A model generated the notes under the pieces. It was given only the letters and a program-made list of their open reading frames with translations, did no database searches and was not told the DNA's origin. Source: Treponema sp. (GTDB lineage: Bacteria; Spirochaetota; Spirochaetia; Treponematales; Breznakiellaceae). From it: a DNA stretch of 64,000 bases. Below, in pieces: positions 27,379-35,541 of the stretch; within the stretch, counting starts at the first letter, position 1; every line of letters begins with the position of its first letter. The DNA lies in assembly GCA_009787695.1 (NCBI GenBank), contig WQSW01000001.1, forward strand, positions 63,604 to 127,603. The letters run 5' to 3'. Position numbers and translations under genes: made by a program.

Positions 27379-28938
27379 TCAACTGCCCCGGCGAACAAAG
27401 GCATCACGGTAGCCGATGCTTTTAAAACGTGCAAGGACGGCAGCGCTCTCTCCCTGATTTAACGGTCCGATTAAAATACGGTATAAATTATCGTTTTCTC
27501 TGTAAACAACAGGATCATAACTGTGAAATTGATGACCGAATTGATTGATTGCGTTTTCTACATTTTCTTCGGGTAAAGCCGCTAACTGCACATAGTATTG
27601 ACCGCGATCAAGGCGGGGTATTGTCCTTAACGAGAATGAACCCAAAGGAACATTTTGCACAGGCGCAATAACTTCGGGGATTTCAACTTTCACTTCAACT
27701 ACCGCAGGCGGCACTATGCCGGGTATAATATCATTAGGGTCTATTCCGTACAATTCTTGTTCGGGAGCTTTTTCTTCTGCTTGTACCAGATTGTATACAG
27801 GCGGCGCATCAGAAGGAACTTCCCAGTCTTCCACTTCTTTTACAATTTCTATGCGTTCTCTTTCAGGGTTAAACTCCGGTATATCTTTTACAAATTCATC
27901 TTGCGGATTTTCTGCAATAAATGTCCCTACACTTTTATCAATTTCTTCTAAATGTTTTTCTGTTAAAAATATTGATACATCTTTTATTACTTCTTCTTCT
28001 TTAACAGGCTCTTTGAATACCGGCTCTTCCGCTATATACACAGGCTCTGTTATTATCCACGGCTCTTCTGTAATATAAACCGGTTCTTCTTTCACAGGCT
28101 CTTCTTTTAAAGGCTCTTCAACGATAGAAACAGGCTCTTCTATTACGGGCTCTTCAACAATAGAAATCGGCTCTTCTATTACGGGTTCTTCAACAATATA
28201 AACCGGTTCTTCTATTACGGGTTCTTCAACGATAGAGACAGGCTCTTCAATGTTAACAGGCGGCGTTACAGGCGAAGCTAAAGTTTCAAAAGGCCCTATA
28301 GGCTCTTCGTTATATCTTGGAACATCAACTATTTCCATTCTGCTTGTCCCGCCCCATTCAGGCTCCATTACATAACTGGGACCGGAAAATTCATTCCTAA
28401 GAGGTTCTGTTACAGGCGCTTGAGTTACTGCAGGCGAAGATGCCTGATTTGATACTGACGCTGGTGTTGACGCTTGTGTTGATGCTGACACTGCCGGTTG
28501 CTGATATGTATCTTCGCGGTAAACTTCTGCAAGCAGTTCTTCTTCATTTCTAATTACATTGCCTGAATCAAAAGAAGGAATCTCTTGGGCAAGGCTTTCT
28601 GTAAAACGCTGATAAGCAATTGGGTCTGAAGGTGCGACCATTCTAATTCTGCTGATAGAACCGCTTCTCATTCCGATTAATTGTGCAGCTTCATTTGACA
28701 CTATCGCAAGGAGACCCGGGCTGTTTAATGTGTTGGCAACAATCACCCTTGTGCTTTTTCCGTTTTCAATGTTTGTAATATCAACCACTGTGTTGCGGGG
28801 AAATGAATTTGTTGAAACAAAAAATCCTGATGCGGGAAGTTCACCTGAAGGCGCGACACTTGCAGCCCCTTCCCACGGCGAAAAACTTTGAAATATAAAA
28901 AGAGCCACACAAATTAAAAATAAAACCTTCGCTTTCAT
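27379..28938 (-). CDS. SPOR-domain envelope protein with EEPV repeats
   Basis: 519 residues with a signal peptide (ending near FQSFS). An N-terminal region of about residues 35-115 has a double-psi-barrel feel (FPRNTVVDITNIENGKSTRVIVA), like RlpA. A long acidic, proline-rich spacer follows, with 12-residue repeats of the type EEPVIEEPVSIV. The C-terminal SPOR domain (about 440-519, QYYVQLAALPEEN...LYRILIGPLNQGE) binds denuded peptidoglycan glycan strands at division sites. It is therefore probably a periplasmic or outer-membrane-linked division or cell-wall protein. The stop lies close to the tRNA pair downstream. Confidence 0.85.
   Translation of the reverse strand: MKAKVLFLICVALFIFQSFSPWEGAASVAPSGELPASGFFVSTNSFPRNTVVDITNIENGKSTRVIVANTLNSPGLLAIVSNEAAQLIGMRSGSISRIRMVAPSDPIAYQRFTESLAQEIPSFDSGNVIRNEEELLAEVYREDTYQQPAVSASTQASTPASVSNQASSPAVTQAPVTEPLRNEFSGPSYVMEPEWGGTSRMEIVDVPRYNEEPIGPFETLASPVTPPVNIEEPVSIVEEPVIEEPVYIVEEPVIEEPISIVEEPVIEEPVSIVEEPLKEEPVKEEPVYITEEPWIITEPVYIAEEPVFKEPVKEEEVIKDVSIFLTEKHLEEIDKSVGTFIAENPQDEFVKDIPEFNPERERIEIVKEVEDWEVPSDAPPVYNLVQAEEKAPEQELYGIDPNDIIPGIVPPAVVEVKVEIPEVIAPVQNVPLGSFSLRTIPRLDRGQYYVQLAALPEENVENAINQFGHQFHSYDPVVYRENDNLYRILIGPLNQGESAAVLARFKSIGYRDAFVRRGS
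28092..28250 (-). repeat. Tandem 36-base coding repeats (EEPVIEEPVxIV)
   Basis: About four imperfect copies of a 36-base unit inside the SPOR-domain gene encode EEPVSIV, EEPVIEEPVYIV, EEPVIEEPISIV and EEPVIEEPVSIV. Copies differ mainly at third codon positions and at V/I and S/Y residues. Such arrays often change copy number between strains. Confidence 0.75.
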
Positions 28939-28976
28939 AATATCCCCTTAAAAAATTTATCTTTTAATATATTTAG

Positions 28977-29462
28977 TTACCTGAGTTTCAGCGATAAGCC
29001 TCTTGCTATCGACTTCATATAATCAAATTCTTCTCTCTGCGTTCTCTGCGGTAATCCTGATTGCAATCTTCCCTGAATTTTCTTTTCAACAATTTTTTCC
29101 ATCGAACTTAGCTTATAAATAAAAAAAGAGATTTCAGCAGGGTTCATAATATCCGTATTAAAATCCAGCTGAGCTATAATCACATATTCAATTCCCGAAT
29201 TCAGCGCACTTTCAACATTGATAAAATCCAGTATGTCCTGTGTGGGTTTAAAATCCAGACGCATCGTTGTATCGTTTGTGACTATATGCCCTGCTTCAAA
29301 AAAAACATCTAAAAAAGCATTTTCCCATAATTCAGAATGAGGATATATTACAGCTTCCTCAGGCACTCCCGTTTCGATCACATAAATCGACACCATTGAT
29401 GACCAAGCATTTACCGTTAAGAAAACACTTAAAATTAATATTAATAAAAAACCTTTAGACAT
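28977..29462 (-). CDS. Periplasmic protein of unknown function
   Basis: 161 residues with a signal peptide (MSKGFLLILILSVFLTVNAWS). I do not recognise the family. The mature part has alternating beta and helical segments (VSIYVIETGVPEEAV, then YVIIAQLDFNTD, then ISFFIYKLSSMEKIVEKKI), as in small periplasmic proteins of alpha/beta type. The frame extends 15 codons further upstream, but GGAGG lies four bases before the ATG at 29462 and fixes the start. It is divergent from the loaP-like gene, and the approximately 100-base interval holds the glycan-locus promoter. Confidence 0.65.
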   Translation of the reverse strand: MSKGFLLILILSVFLTVNAWSSMVSIYVIETGVPEEAVIYPHSELWENAFLDVFFEAGHIVTNDTTMRLDFKPTQDILDFINVESALNSGIEYVIIAQLDFNTDIMNPAEISFFIYKLSSMEKIVEKKIQGRLQSGLPQRTQREEFDYMKSIARGLSLKLR

Positions 29463-29500
29463 TATCCCTCCAAACAGATTACTATTTTGATTATCGGCAC

Positions 29501-29528
29501 TTTTCAAAACAGAAAATAGGTTTATAAT
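29501..29528 (+). promoter_or_regulatory. Putative promoter of the glycan locus
   Basis: A perfect -10 hexamer TATAAT (29523-29528) lies 16 bases after TTTTCA (29501-29506, four of six matches to the -35 consensus). Transcription would start about 25 bases before the LoaP-like ATG at 29562. It would be the main entry into the plus-strand run that extends to the window end. Confidence 0.55.
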
Positions 29529-29561
29529 GAATTAAACAAAAACGGTGTTTGAGGGTTTTGG

Positions 29562-30101
29562 ATGAATTATTATGCTATACAGGTAAAAACACGATCAGAA
29601 AAGAAATTTATCCGGCTTTTTAAAGCGCTTTACCCGGAAATTCCCCTTCCAATCCATTTTCCTCAAAGACAGCTTGATATTAGAAGCGCAGGAAGGTTAA
29701 AACATCAAAATCTGCCTGTTTTTCCGGGTTATCTTTTTATCGAGGCCTCCTGTGATGATGAGGTTATAGCATATCAATGGGAATTCAGACGTACAGAAGG
29801 GTTTTACCGTTTTTTAAAATCAAATAAAGATATAACCCCTCTTGCAAAAAGTGATTTGGAATTAGTTCTTCATTTTTTAAACAGTTCAGGGCTTGCAGCA
29901 GGACGGTCAAAAGTATATTTTAACGAAAATGCAAGAATCGTGGTTGTTGAAGGACCTATGTCGGGTCTTGAAGGAAGGATCGTAAAGGTTGATAAAAGGA
30001 AATGCAGGGCTAAAATAAAATTAGACCTTTATGATGATACTTTCACTATCGATCTTGCATTTGAAGTAATCGGCTCGCTTGAGCCTGTAAAGGGGAGATA
30101 A
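29562..30101 (+). CDS. Specialised NusG paralogue (LoaP/RfaH/UpxY-like antiterminator)
   Basis: 179 residues. An N-terminal NusG-like domain (about 1-105: YYAIQVKTRSEKKFIRLF, then FPGYLFIEA) binds RNA polymerase. It is followed by a KOW domain (about 120-175: IVVVEGPMSGLEGRIVKVD). The main NusG of a cell is usually encoded beside secE and ribosomal protein genes, whereas this one heads a long polysaccharide locus, the typical place for LoaP, RfaH or UpxY. Inferred role: keep polymerase going through the operon that follows. Its stop overlaps the next start by one base. Confidence 0.85.
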   Translation: MNYYAIQVKTRSEKKFIRLFKALYPEIPLPIHFPQRQLDIRSAGRLKHQNLPVFPGYLFIEASCDDEVIAYQWEFRRTEGFYRFLKSNKDITPLAKSDLELVLHFLNSSGLAAGRSKVYFNENARIVVVEGPMSGLEGRIVKVDKRKCRAKIKLDLYDDTFTIDLAFEVIGSLEPVKGR

Positions 30102-31600
30102 TGGAACAGACAGGATTTGCAAAATCAAAACGTCTATACATAATAGGTGCCGGCTTTGCAGGGCGTACACTGGCAAACGAACTTGCCGCAAAAGCTGTTT
30201 TCGGCAAGGTAGTCGCATTTCTGGACGATGATCCGGGTGTTATCGGACACAAAATTGATGAAATACCGGTACTGGGTCCTGTAAAAGATGTTGCCATCCT
30301 TCTTAGAACAAACCCTGCCGATGAAGCGATTATTGCCATTCCAAGTGCAAGCAAGGAAACTTTAAAAGACCTCTATTCTATTTTAAAAAACGCAAACTTT
30401 CAAAAAATACGCATCCTTCCCGGCATCTCGCAAATTATCGAAGGGGACGCGCATCTTATACAAACACGCTCCATAGACCTTCAAGACCTCTTAGGCAGAA
30501 ACCCCGTCACCATCAAGTTAAAACAGAGCCTTACCTATGTAAGAGGCAAACGAGTTCTGGTTACAGGAGCGGGCGGTTCAATAGGCAGCGAATTATGCCG
30601 CCAATTGCTTTCAGGAGGGGTTTCCCGCCTTTATCTTTTAGGGCACGGTGAAAACTCAATTTATCAGATTGACAGGGAACTGCGTCTTTTACAGGACGAA
30701 GGGGTCGGCGAAAAAGCCGCTATAGTGCCTATCATCGGGGATTTAAAAGATGAGAATTATGTTGACTATATTTTTTCCAACCTTAAAGCGGACGCGATCT
30801 TCCACACAGCAGCTTACAAGCATGTCCCCATGATGGAAGAAAACCCTGTCGCTGCAATCGAGAACAATGTCTTTGGAACTGAAAACCTGATCAAAGCGGC
30901 GGTTAAACACAACATAAAGCGTTTTGTTCACATTTCAACCGACAAGGCGGTAAGCCCTGTTTCAGTTTACGGCGCATCAAAGTATATCTGCGAACGCATG
31001 ATATTAGCTCAAAGTACCAGAAACACCAACAAAGGAAACAATCCCCACTTTGTAATAGTCCGTTTCGGCAACGTACTGGGATCAAGAGGTTCGATAGTGC
31101 CTCTCTTTCAGCAGCAGATAGAAAAAGGCGGACCTGTAACTGTTACCCACCCTGATGTTTGCCGCTATTTTATGACCATCAGCGAGGCATGTTCATTAGT
31201 ACTTAAAACCGGAGGTGTCGGAGAAAACGGGGGCTTGTATCTTTTAGACATGGGAGAGCCTGTACGCATCCGAGACCTTGCAGAACAGCTAATACGCTTT
31301 CACGGCTTTGAAGTTGAAACAGATATAAAAATCGAATATGTAGGGCTTCGTCCCGGAGAGCGCTTGGATGAATCGCTTTTATCGGAAGAGGAGATTCCGT
31401 CTTTAACCGATTACAGCCGTATTCTTAAAGTAAACAGAAGAACAGAAGACAACAGCAATCAATTAATAATGGAGGCGGTAGAAGAGCTTCGCCCTATATG
31501 CAAATTTGATCCCGCTAAACCTGACGAATACAGAGATTCCAAAAAACTGCGTGCCATTTTATTAAAGTATGGAATAAACTTGCATTCCGTACTAAAATAA
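30101..31600 (+). CDS. Nucleotide-sugar 4,6-dehydratase of the CapD/FlaA1/PglF family, without membrane segments
   Basis: 499 residues. Residues about 9-130 form a Rossmann-like domain (RLYIIGAGFAGRTLANEL) as in the soluble part of PglF-type enzymes. The second part (about 145-480) is the short-chain dehydrogenase/dehydratase domain, with the NAD motif TGAGGSIGSE (155-164), FHTAAYKHVPMMEENP, and the catalytic YxxxK in STDKAVSPVSVYGASK. Family members convert UDP-GlcNAc to its 4-keto-6-deoxy form, first step toward sugars such as bacillosamine, QuiNAc or FucNAc. The usual four N-terminal membrane helices are absent, so it is cytosolic. Base composition is noticeably richer in G and C than the genes near 42-45 kb. 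Confidence 0.9.
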   Translation: MEQTGFAKSKRLYIIGAGFAGRTLANELAAKAVFGKVVAFLDDDPGVIGHKIDEIPVLGPVKDVAILLRTNPADEAIIAIPSASKETLKDLYSILKNANFQKIRILPGISQIIEGDAHLIQTRSIDLQDLLGRNPVTIKLKQSLTYVRGKRVLVTGAGGSIGSELCRQLLSGGVSRLYLLGHGENSIYQIDRELRLLQDEGVGEKAAIVPIIGDLKDENYVDYIFSNLKADAIFHTAAYKHVPMMEENPVAAIENNVFGTENLIKAAVKHNIKRFVHISTDKAVSPVSVYGASKYICERMILAQSTRNTNKGNNPHFVIVRFGNVLGSRGSIVPLFQQQIEKGGPVTVTHPDVCRYFMTISEACSLVLKTGGVGENGGLYLLDMGEPVRIRDLAEQLIRFHGFEVETDIKIEYVGLRPGERLDESLLSEEEIPSLTDYSRILKVNRRTEDNSNQLIMEAVEELRPICKFDPAKPDEYRDSKKLRAILLKYGINLHSVLK

Positions 31601-31605
31601 ATAAA

Positions 31606-33834
31606 ATGGAAAACCTCCCTTTCCTTGCAGATATTTATCCCGAAAGTTTGCATAAACAGAGTTTACTGTATGCGGTTACTATCAGATCGCCTATTGCAAA
31701 AGGGCGGTTAATAAATATAGAGGTTCCTGAACTGCCCGAGCATTTCACCTTTATTACTGCAAAGGACATACCCGGCAAAAACATACTCTTTGATACAAAT
31801 ATTCCCATACTTGCAGATGATAAGCTCTCTTACATAGGCGAGCCTGTCGCTATTTTATTGGGGCATGATAAAACAAAATTGGAAGAAACAGCTGCACGAT
31901 GCATCGTCAATGCAGAAACAGAACTGCCTTCTTTCTCTTGCACCGGAAATTCCGCTGATAAAATTGTGTGCGCTTCCCGTAAAATTGTTATCGGTGATAT
32001 ACAGGAAAAAACCTCTGATGCGTTTTTTTCAGATATATTCAATACTTCCAATAAAATTATTACAAGCACTTTTACTACAGGTATACAAGAACATTGGTAT
32101 GCAGAAACTATAGGGGCGATAACTTATTATAACGATTCACAGGATACGGATGTTTCTGATGAACCGGAAAATGTTCTTATCGTAAGAACTGCAACCCAAT
32201 GGCCCTCTCATGTAAAAAAAGCTGTTTCCTGTGTTTTAGGATGCGATGATCAAGTGATGGTTTTGCCTACATCCTTAAACCTTCATATGGATGGGAAATT
32301 GTGGTATCCGTCATTGATTGCATGCCATGCGGCGCTCGGCACATTTATAACAAAAAGCCCTGTGCGTATGATCTTAACAAGAGAGGAAGATTTCCTTTAC
32401 ACCCCAAAACGATGCAGTTCCACTGTTGAAATTGCAAGCGCAATCGACGAAAACGGTAAAATTAACGCGGTACAAATCGATATTTCTGTTAACCTCGGCG
32501 CATACGGGGTTTACGGACAGGAAATAATCGATCAAATAAGTCTTGGAAGTCTTGGTTTTTATAATTTTAAGCATATTAAAGTCAATGCAAGGGCAGTTTG
32601 TACGAATATCCCTCCTCAGGGACCTTTTTCCGGCTTTGGGCTTTCACAAGGGCTTTTTGCGATAGAAAGGCATCTTTCTCAAATTGCAGACCTTCTTGAA
32701 ATCGAGCCCGCTGAATTACGAAAAAACTATATAGACACCCGTCTTGCACTCCCTGTATCGAATCATATGCCTGAAAAAAATATGATTACAGGAGATATGC
32801 TCATAGATTCTGTCACACAAATGAGCGACTATTACCGCAAATGGGCTTCCTTCGATTTGCTCAGGCAAAGCCGAAAAACAAAACCGCAAGAGAAAGGAGA
32901 AAGTTTAAGAGGGATAGGGATCGCAGTCGGTTATCAAGGCAATGGCCCGCTTTATACCGGTGAAGATAACGGGAACTACAGTGTAGAAGTTACTCTGACA
33001 AAAGAAAGTATTTTAGAAATTAAATCGAATATTACAAGCACAGAAAATTATAATAAAATCTGGCAAAAAGTTGCTGTTGAAATTTTATCGATTCAGCCTG
33101 ATATGGTGCGTATTGTTACATCAAATATTAATGATGAAAAAAAGTCCCTATCTTCTCAAGAATCATTCCCTGATTGCGGACCCTCATGCTCATCAAGAAA
33201 TATTACAGCAATCACTAAACTTGTGGAAAATTGCTGCGATGATATCCGCAAACAGCGTTTCCATGATCCCTTGCCTATAACCGTAAAACATTTTATACAG
33301 CCTCAAAGCGGTTTTTTAAGATCAAATTTAAACTGGAATGTTCATGATATAAACGGTTTTTTAAAACCGGGATTCGCAGCCGCTGTCGTAGAAATAACCA
33401 TCGACATGGCAGAATGTATTCCAAGAATAAGAGGTTTATGGCTTGCGGTTGACGGCGGAAAAATCATTTCAAAACACAGGGCAAAAAGAAGTTTAACCCG
33501 CTCTGCAATTCAGGCATTAGGATGGGCGTACACAGAAAACATCGAATATGTAAACGGCGTCATTCCTAAAAATCAATATGAAAATTTTTCGATTTTTTCT
33601 CCGGTAGATACCCCTCCTATCGAAATAAATTTTATTTCCGCACAAACTGATGCTAATGAATTAAATGAACCTAAGGGAATAGGAGAGCTTCCTTTTACTT
33701 GTATACCTGCCGCCTTTATGCAAGCTGTCTCTCAGGCAATGGATCGGTGTTTTAGAACAATCCCTTTAAAAAGAAAAGATATTTGGGAAATGATCCGTAT
33801 CAGAAAAGAAGAAGTAACACAGGGGCATAAATGA
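31606..33834 (+). CDS. Molybdopterin-binding subunit of a xanthine-dehydrogenase-like hydroxylase
   Basis: 742 residues, the usual length of a separate large subunit (E. coli XdhA is similar). It has the aldehyde-oxidase hammerhead region (YAVTIRSPIAKGRL, YIGEPVAILLG) and the LTREEDFLYTPKR block. The likely catalytic glutamate is E694 in KGIGELPF near the C-terminus. Two cofactor motifs deviate from the family. The glycine-rich GGGFGGK loop appears as NLHMDGKLWY (225-234), and the RGFGxPQ motif reads SGFGLSQ with S342 in place of arginine. Substrate is unknown, and it may not be xanthine. It forms an operon with the Fe-S and FAD subunits that follow (overlap ATGA). Confidence 0.82.
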   Translation: MENLPFLADIYPESLHKQSLLYAVTIRSPIAKGRLINIEVPELPEHFTFITAKDIPGKNILFDTNIPILADDKLSYIGEPVAILLGHDKTKLEETAARCIVNAETELPSFSCTGNSADKIVCASRKIVIGDIQEKTSDAFFSDIFNTSNKIITSTFTTGIQEHWYAETIGAITYYNDSQDTDVSDEPENVLIVRTATQWPSHVKKAVSCVLGCDDQVMVLPTSLNLHMDGKLWYPSLIACHAALGTFITKSPVRMILTREEDFLYTPKRCSSTVEIASAIDENGKINAVQIDISVNLGAYGVYGQEIIDQISLGSLGFYNFKHIKVNARAVCTNIPPQGPFSGFGLSQGLFAIERHLSQIADLLEIEPAELRKNYIDTRLALPVSNHMPEKNMITGDMLIDSVTQMSDYYRKWASFDLLRQSRKTKPQEKGESLRGIGIAVGYQGNGPLYTGEDNGNYSVEVTLTKESILEIKSNITSTENYNKIWQKVAVEILSIQPDMVRIVTSNINDEKKSLSSQESFPDCGPSCSSRNITAITKLVENCCDDIRKQRFHDPLPITVKHFIQPQSGFLRSNLNWNVHDINGFLKPGFAAAVVEITIDMAECIPRIRGLWLAVDGGKIISKHRAKRSLTRSAIQALGWAYTENIEYVNGVIPKNQYENFSIFSPVDTPPIEINFISAQTDANELNEPKGIGELPFTCIPAAFMQAVSQAMDRCFRTIPLKRKDIWEMIRIRKEEVTQGHK

Positions 33835-34316
33835 TAATCAATTTTATTTTAAACGGAGAAGATGTTATATTTCGGGGCGAAGCCGGAGTCAGACTGATAG
33901 ATATCCTCCGCGAAAGTTTCGGTTTATTCGGCGCAAAACCCGGCTGTCTTTCAGGTCAATGCGGCGCATGCTCTGTAATTTTTAACGGGCACGTAAGCCC
34001 TGCTTGCCTTATACCTGCTTTTAAAATTAAAGGATGCGAAATAATCACTATCGAAGGTTTTTCCCAAACAATTGAGTATCAGGAAATAATGACAGGTTTT
34101 GCAGAAGTACATCTTGGAAACTGCGGATACTGCGAAGCCGGGAAAATCTTATGTACAGAAACTCTTCTGGAAAAAAATTATAAACCTACTAACGAAGAAA
34201 TATTGATGGGTTTTTCAGGGATAAAGTGCCGCTGTACAAATGCTGTAAGGCTGATTAAAGCTGTTAATATTATCGCAGATATGCGAAGAAGGAGGTTAAA
34301 TGGACGCACCGCTTAA
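33831..34316 (+). CDS. [2Fe-2S] subunit of the xanthine-dehydrogenase-like enzyme
   Basis: 161 residues. It contains the plant-ferredoxin-type cluster ligands C39, C44, C47, C59 (CLSGQCGAC) and the second helical cluster C98, C101, C133, C135 (GNCGYC..KCRC). All eight cysteines expected for the two [2Fe-2S] centres that pass electrons from the molybdenum centre to FAD are present. Length and layout match the small subunit (XdhC/CoxS type). It overlaps both neighbours, so the three subunits are co-translated. Confidence 0.9.
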   Translation: MIINFILNGEDVIFRGEAGVRLIDILRESFGLFGAKPGCLSGQCGACSVIFNGHVSPACLIPAFKIKGCEIITIEGFSQTIEYQEIMTGFAEVHLGNCGYCEAGKILCTETLLEKNYKPTNEEILMGFSGIKCRCTNAVRLIKAVNIIADMRRRRLNGRTA

Positions 34317-35238
34317 CAATGTTTTTTTTCCAACCTCTTTTAATGAGCTCTTTACAACATGGAACAGATTCCCCGCCGCCGTCCCATATGCGGGAGGCAC
34401 AAATATACTGGGCAGACAAGAAAACAACATCCTTAACCTGCCTTCTGTATTTTTATGTTTGGATAAAATCGAAGAATTGCACATTGTAACAAGAACAGAA
34501 CAATATTTAGAAATAGGCGCAATGGTAAAATTAAACAGGCTCTTGCGTTTGGGAAAGTTAGTGCCTCATGTTCTTTGCAAATGCATAGAAAACATCTCCG
34601 GAGTGCAGGTACGCAACATAGCAACAATCGGGGGCAATATTTGCAGCACAAACAGAGTTTGCACAAATGGTGAATTGAATAAAAGTGAAACTTCAGGCGA
34701 TGTAACCCAAAGGCTTGCACGTATTTTAGACTTAAGCGCACCTCTTATCGCCCTTGATGCCCAATATGAATTGCGGAATGCAGGCAGCACAAGGTGGGTG
34801 TTAGCGTCAAGGTTTCACATTGAAGAACAAGAAAAAAAAATTAAAGGTTTACATGAAAAAAATCAAAAAGATTTTTATCATGATAGTCAGGAATTACTGA
34901 CACGGATTCGGTTGCCGATATATCCGTGGGATTACTCGGTTTATAAAAAATTCAGTTCGGAAGGATTTTATTCCAGCGAAGCTTTTGTCTTTTTGGCAAA
35001 AGCGCAAAAAAATATACTTTCGGATATAAGGATTGTTTACAAAGGGAATATCATTTTACGCAACAAAGACCTTGAAAGCTATTTGAACGGTAAATACCTC
35101 CCGCTGCACCGAAAAACTGCGGACGACTTTTTAGCGAACTGGAAAGAATATTTATCGCACAGACCGGAAATGTCAGAATTTTCGATTAATGCTGTAATGA
35201 ACAACATCGATGAAAATATCAGTTATTTATCTGAATAA
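34300..35238 (+). CDS. FAD-binding subunit of the xanthine-dehydrogenase-like enzyme
   Basis: 312 residues. Contains the FAD motifs of the CoxM/XdhB family: PYAGGTNILG near residue 25 and VQVRNIATIGGNICS near residue 103. A C-terminal CO-dehydrogenase flavoprotein-type domain follows, with a weak match (LTRIRLPIYPWDYSVYKKF). A stretch at about 120-150 is longer and more charged than in most relatives. GGAGG precedes the ATG. It is the last gene of the three-gene set; a 303-base intergenic region with a new promoter follows. Confidence 0.85.
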   Translation: MDAPLNNVFFPTSFNELFTTWNRFPAAVPYAGGTNILGRQENNILNLPSVFLCLDKIEELHIVTRTEQYLEIGAMVKLNRLLRLGKLVPHVLCKCIENISGVQVRNIATIGGNICSTNRVCTNGELNKSETSGDVTQRLARILDLSAPLIALDAQYELRNAGSTRWVLASRFHIEEQEKKIKGLHEKNQKDFYHDSQELLTRIRLPIYPWDYSVYKKFSSEGFYSSEAFVFLAKAQKNILSDIRIVYKGNIILRNKDLESYLNGKYLPLHRKTADDFLANWKEYLSHRPEMSEFSINAVMNNIDENISYLSE

Positions 35239-35304
35239 ATCTTGCGTTTTTAACGAACCGCGCGGAATTTACTGATTTTCATTTAAAACTTAATATTTTA
35301 TCCC

Positions 35305-35333
35305 TTGAATAACATCAAAATAAATGATATATT
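35305..35333 (+). promoter_or_regulatory. Putative sigma-70 promoter ahead of aroB
   Basis: TTGAAT (35305-35310) and TATATT (35328-35333) are separated by exactly 17 bases. Expected start of transcription is near 35340, giving an approximately 200-base leader before aroB. Confidence 0.6.
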
Positions 35334-35375
35334 GGCATTTTAGAAGGCAAATCGTTGGATTCATTGAGCGTGTTT

Positions 35376-35510
35376 CGGCCGTCGGTGTATCCGGCGTCCG
35401 CCTGACCTTGGAACAATTCGCGTTCCAAAGATAAAAAGTATAAGTTTTTATCATAACGGTCAGCCAGGAAGCATTTTTTCACATTTTTTTTCCGATTATC
35501 ATTCGGAGAT
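35376..35510 (+). ncRNA. Structured leader or small RNA in the 303-base gap before aroB
   Basis: The gap 35239-35541 has no credible gene, but from about 35376 it is GC-richer and self-complementary. CTGACC (35402-35407) pairs with GGTCAG (35458-35463) and encloses two perfect hairpins. One is TTGGAAC/GTTCCAA (35408-35414 with 35422-35428). The other is GATAAAAA/TTTTTATC (35430-35437 with 35445-35452). Together these form a neat three-way junction. A short GCCG/CGGC hairpin lies upstream. T-runs follow at about 35474-35479 and 35484-35491, and a small TCCGA/TCGGA hairpin comes after them. It could be a riboswitch-like leader, an attenuator or a free small RNA. I do not recognise a known class. 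Confidence 0.5.
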
Positions 35511-35541
35511 GGGTTGATTCGTCCTTAAAATACGGTATAAA

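Noticed and set aside
27655-28078. Two plus-strand open frames opposite the SPOR gene.
   Set aside because: They are antisense to the repeat-rich region, have low-complexity translation and no start signals.
35450-35480. Resemblance of GGTCAGCCAGGAAGC to the conserved core of bacterial SRP RNA.
   Set aside because: The GGAA tetraloop context and the pairing partner are missing; the segment fits better as one arm of the three-way junction described.
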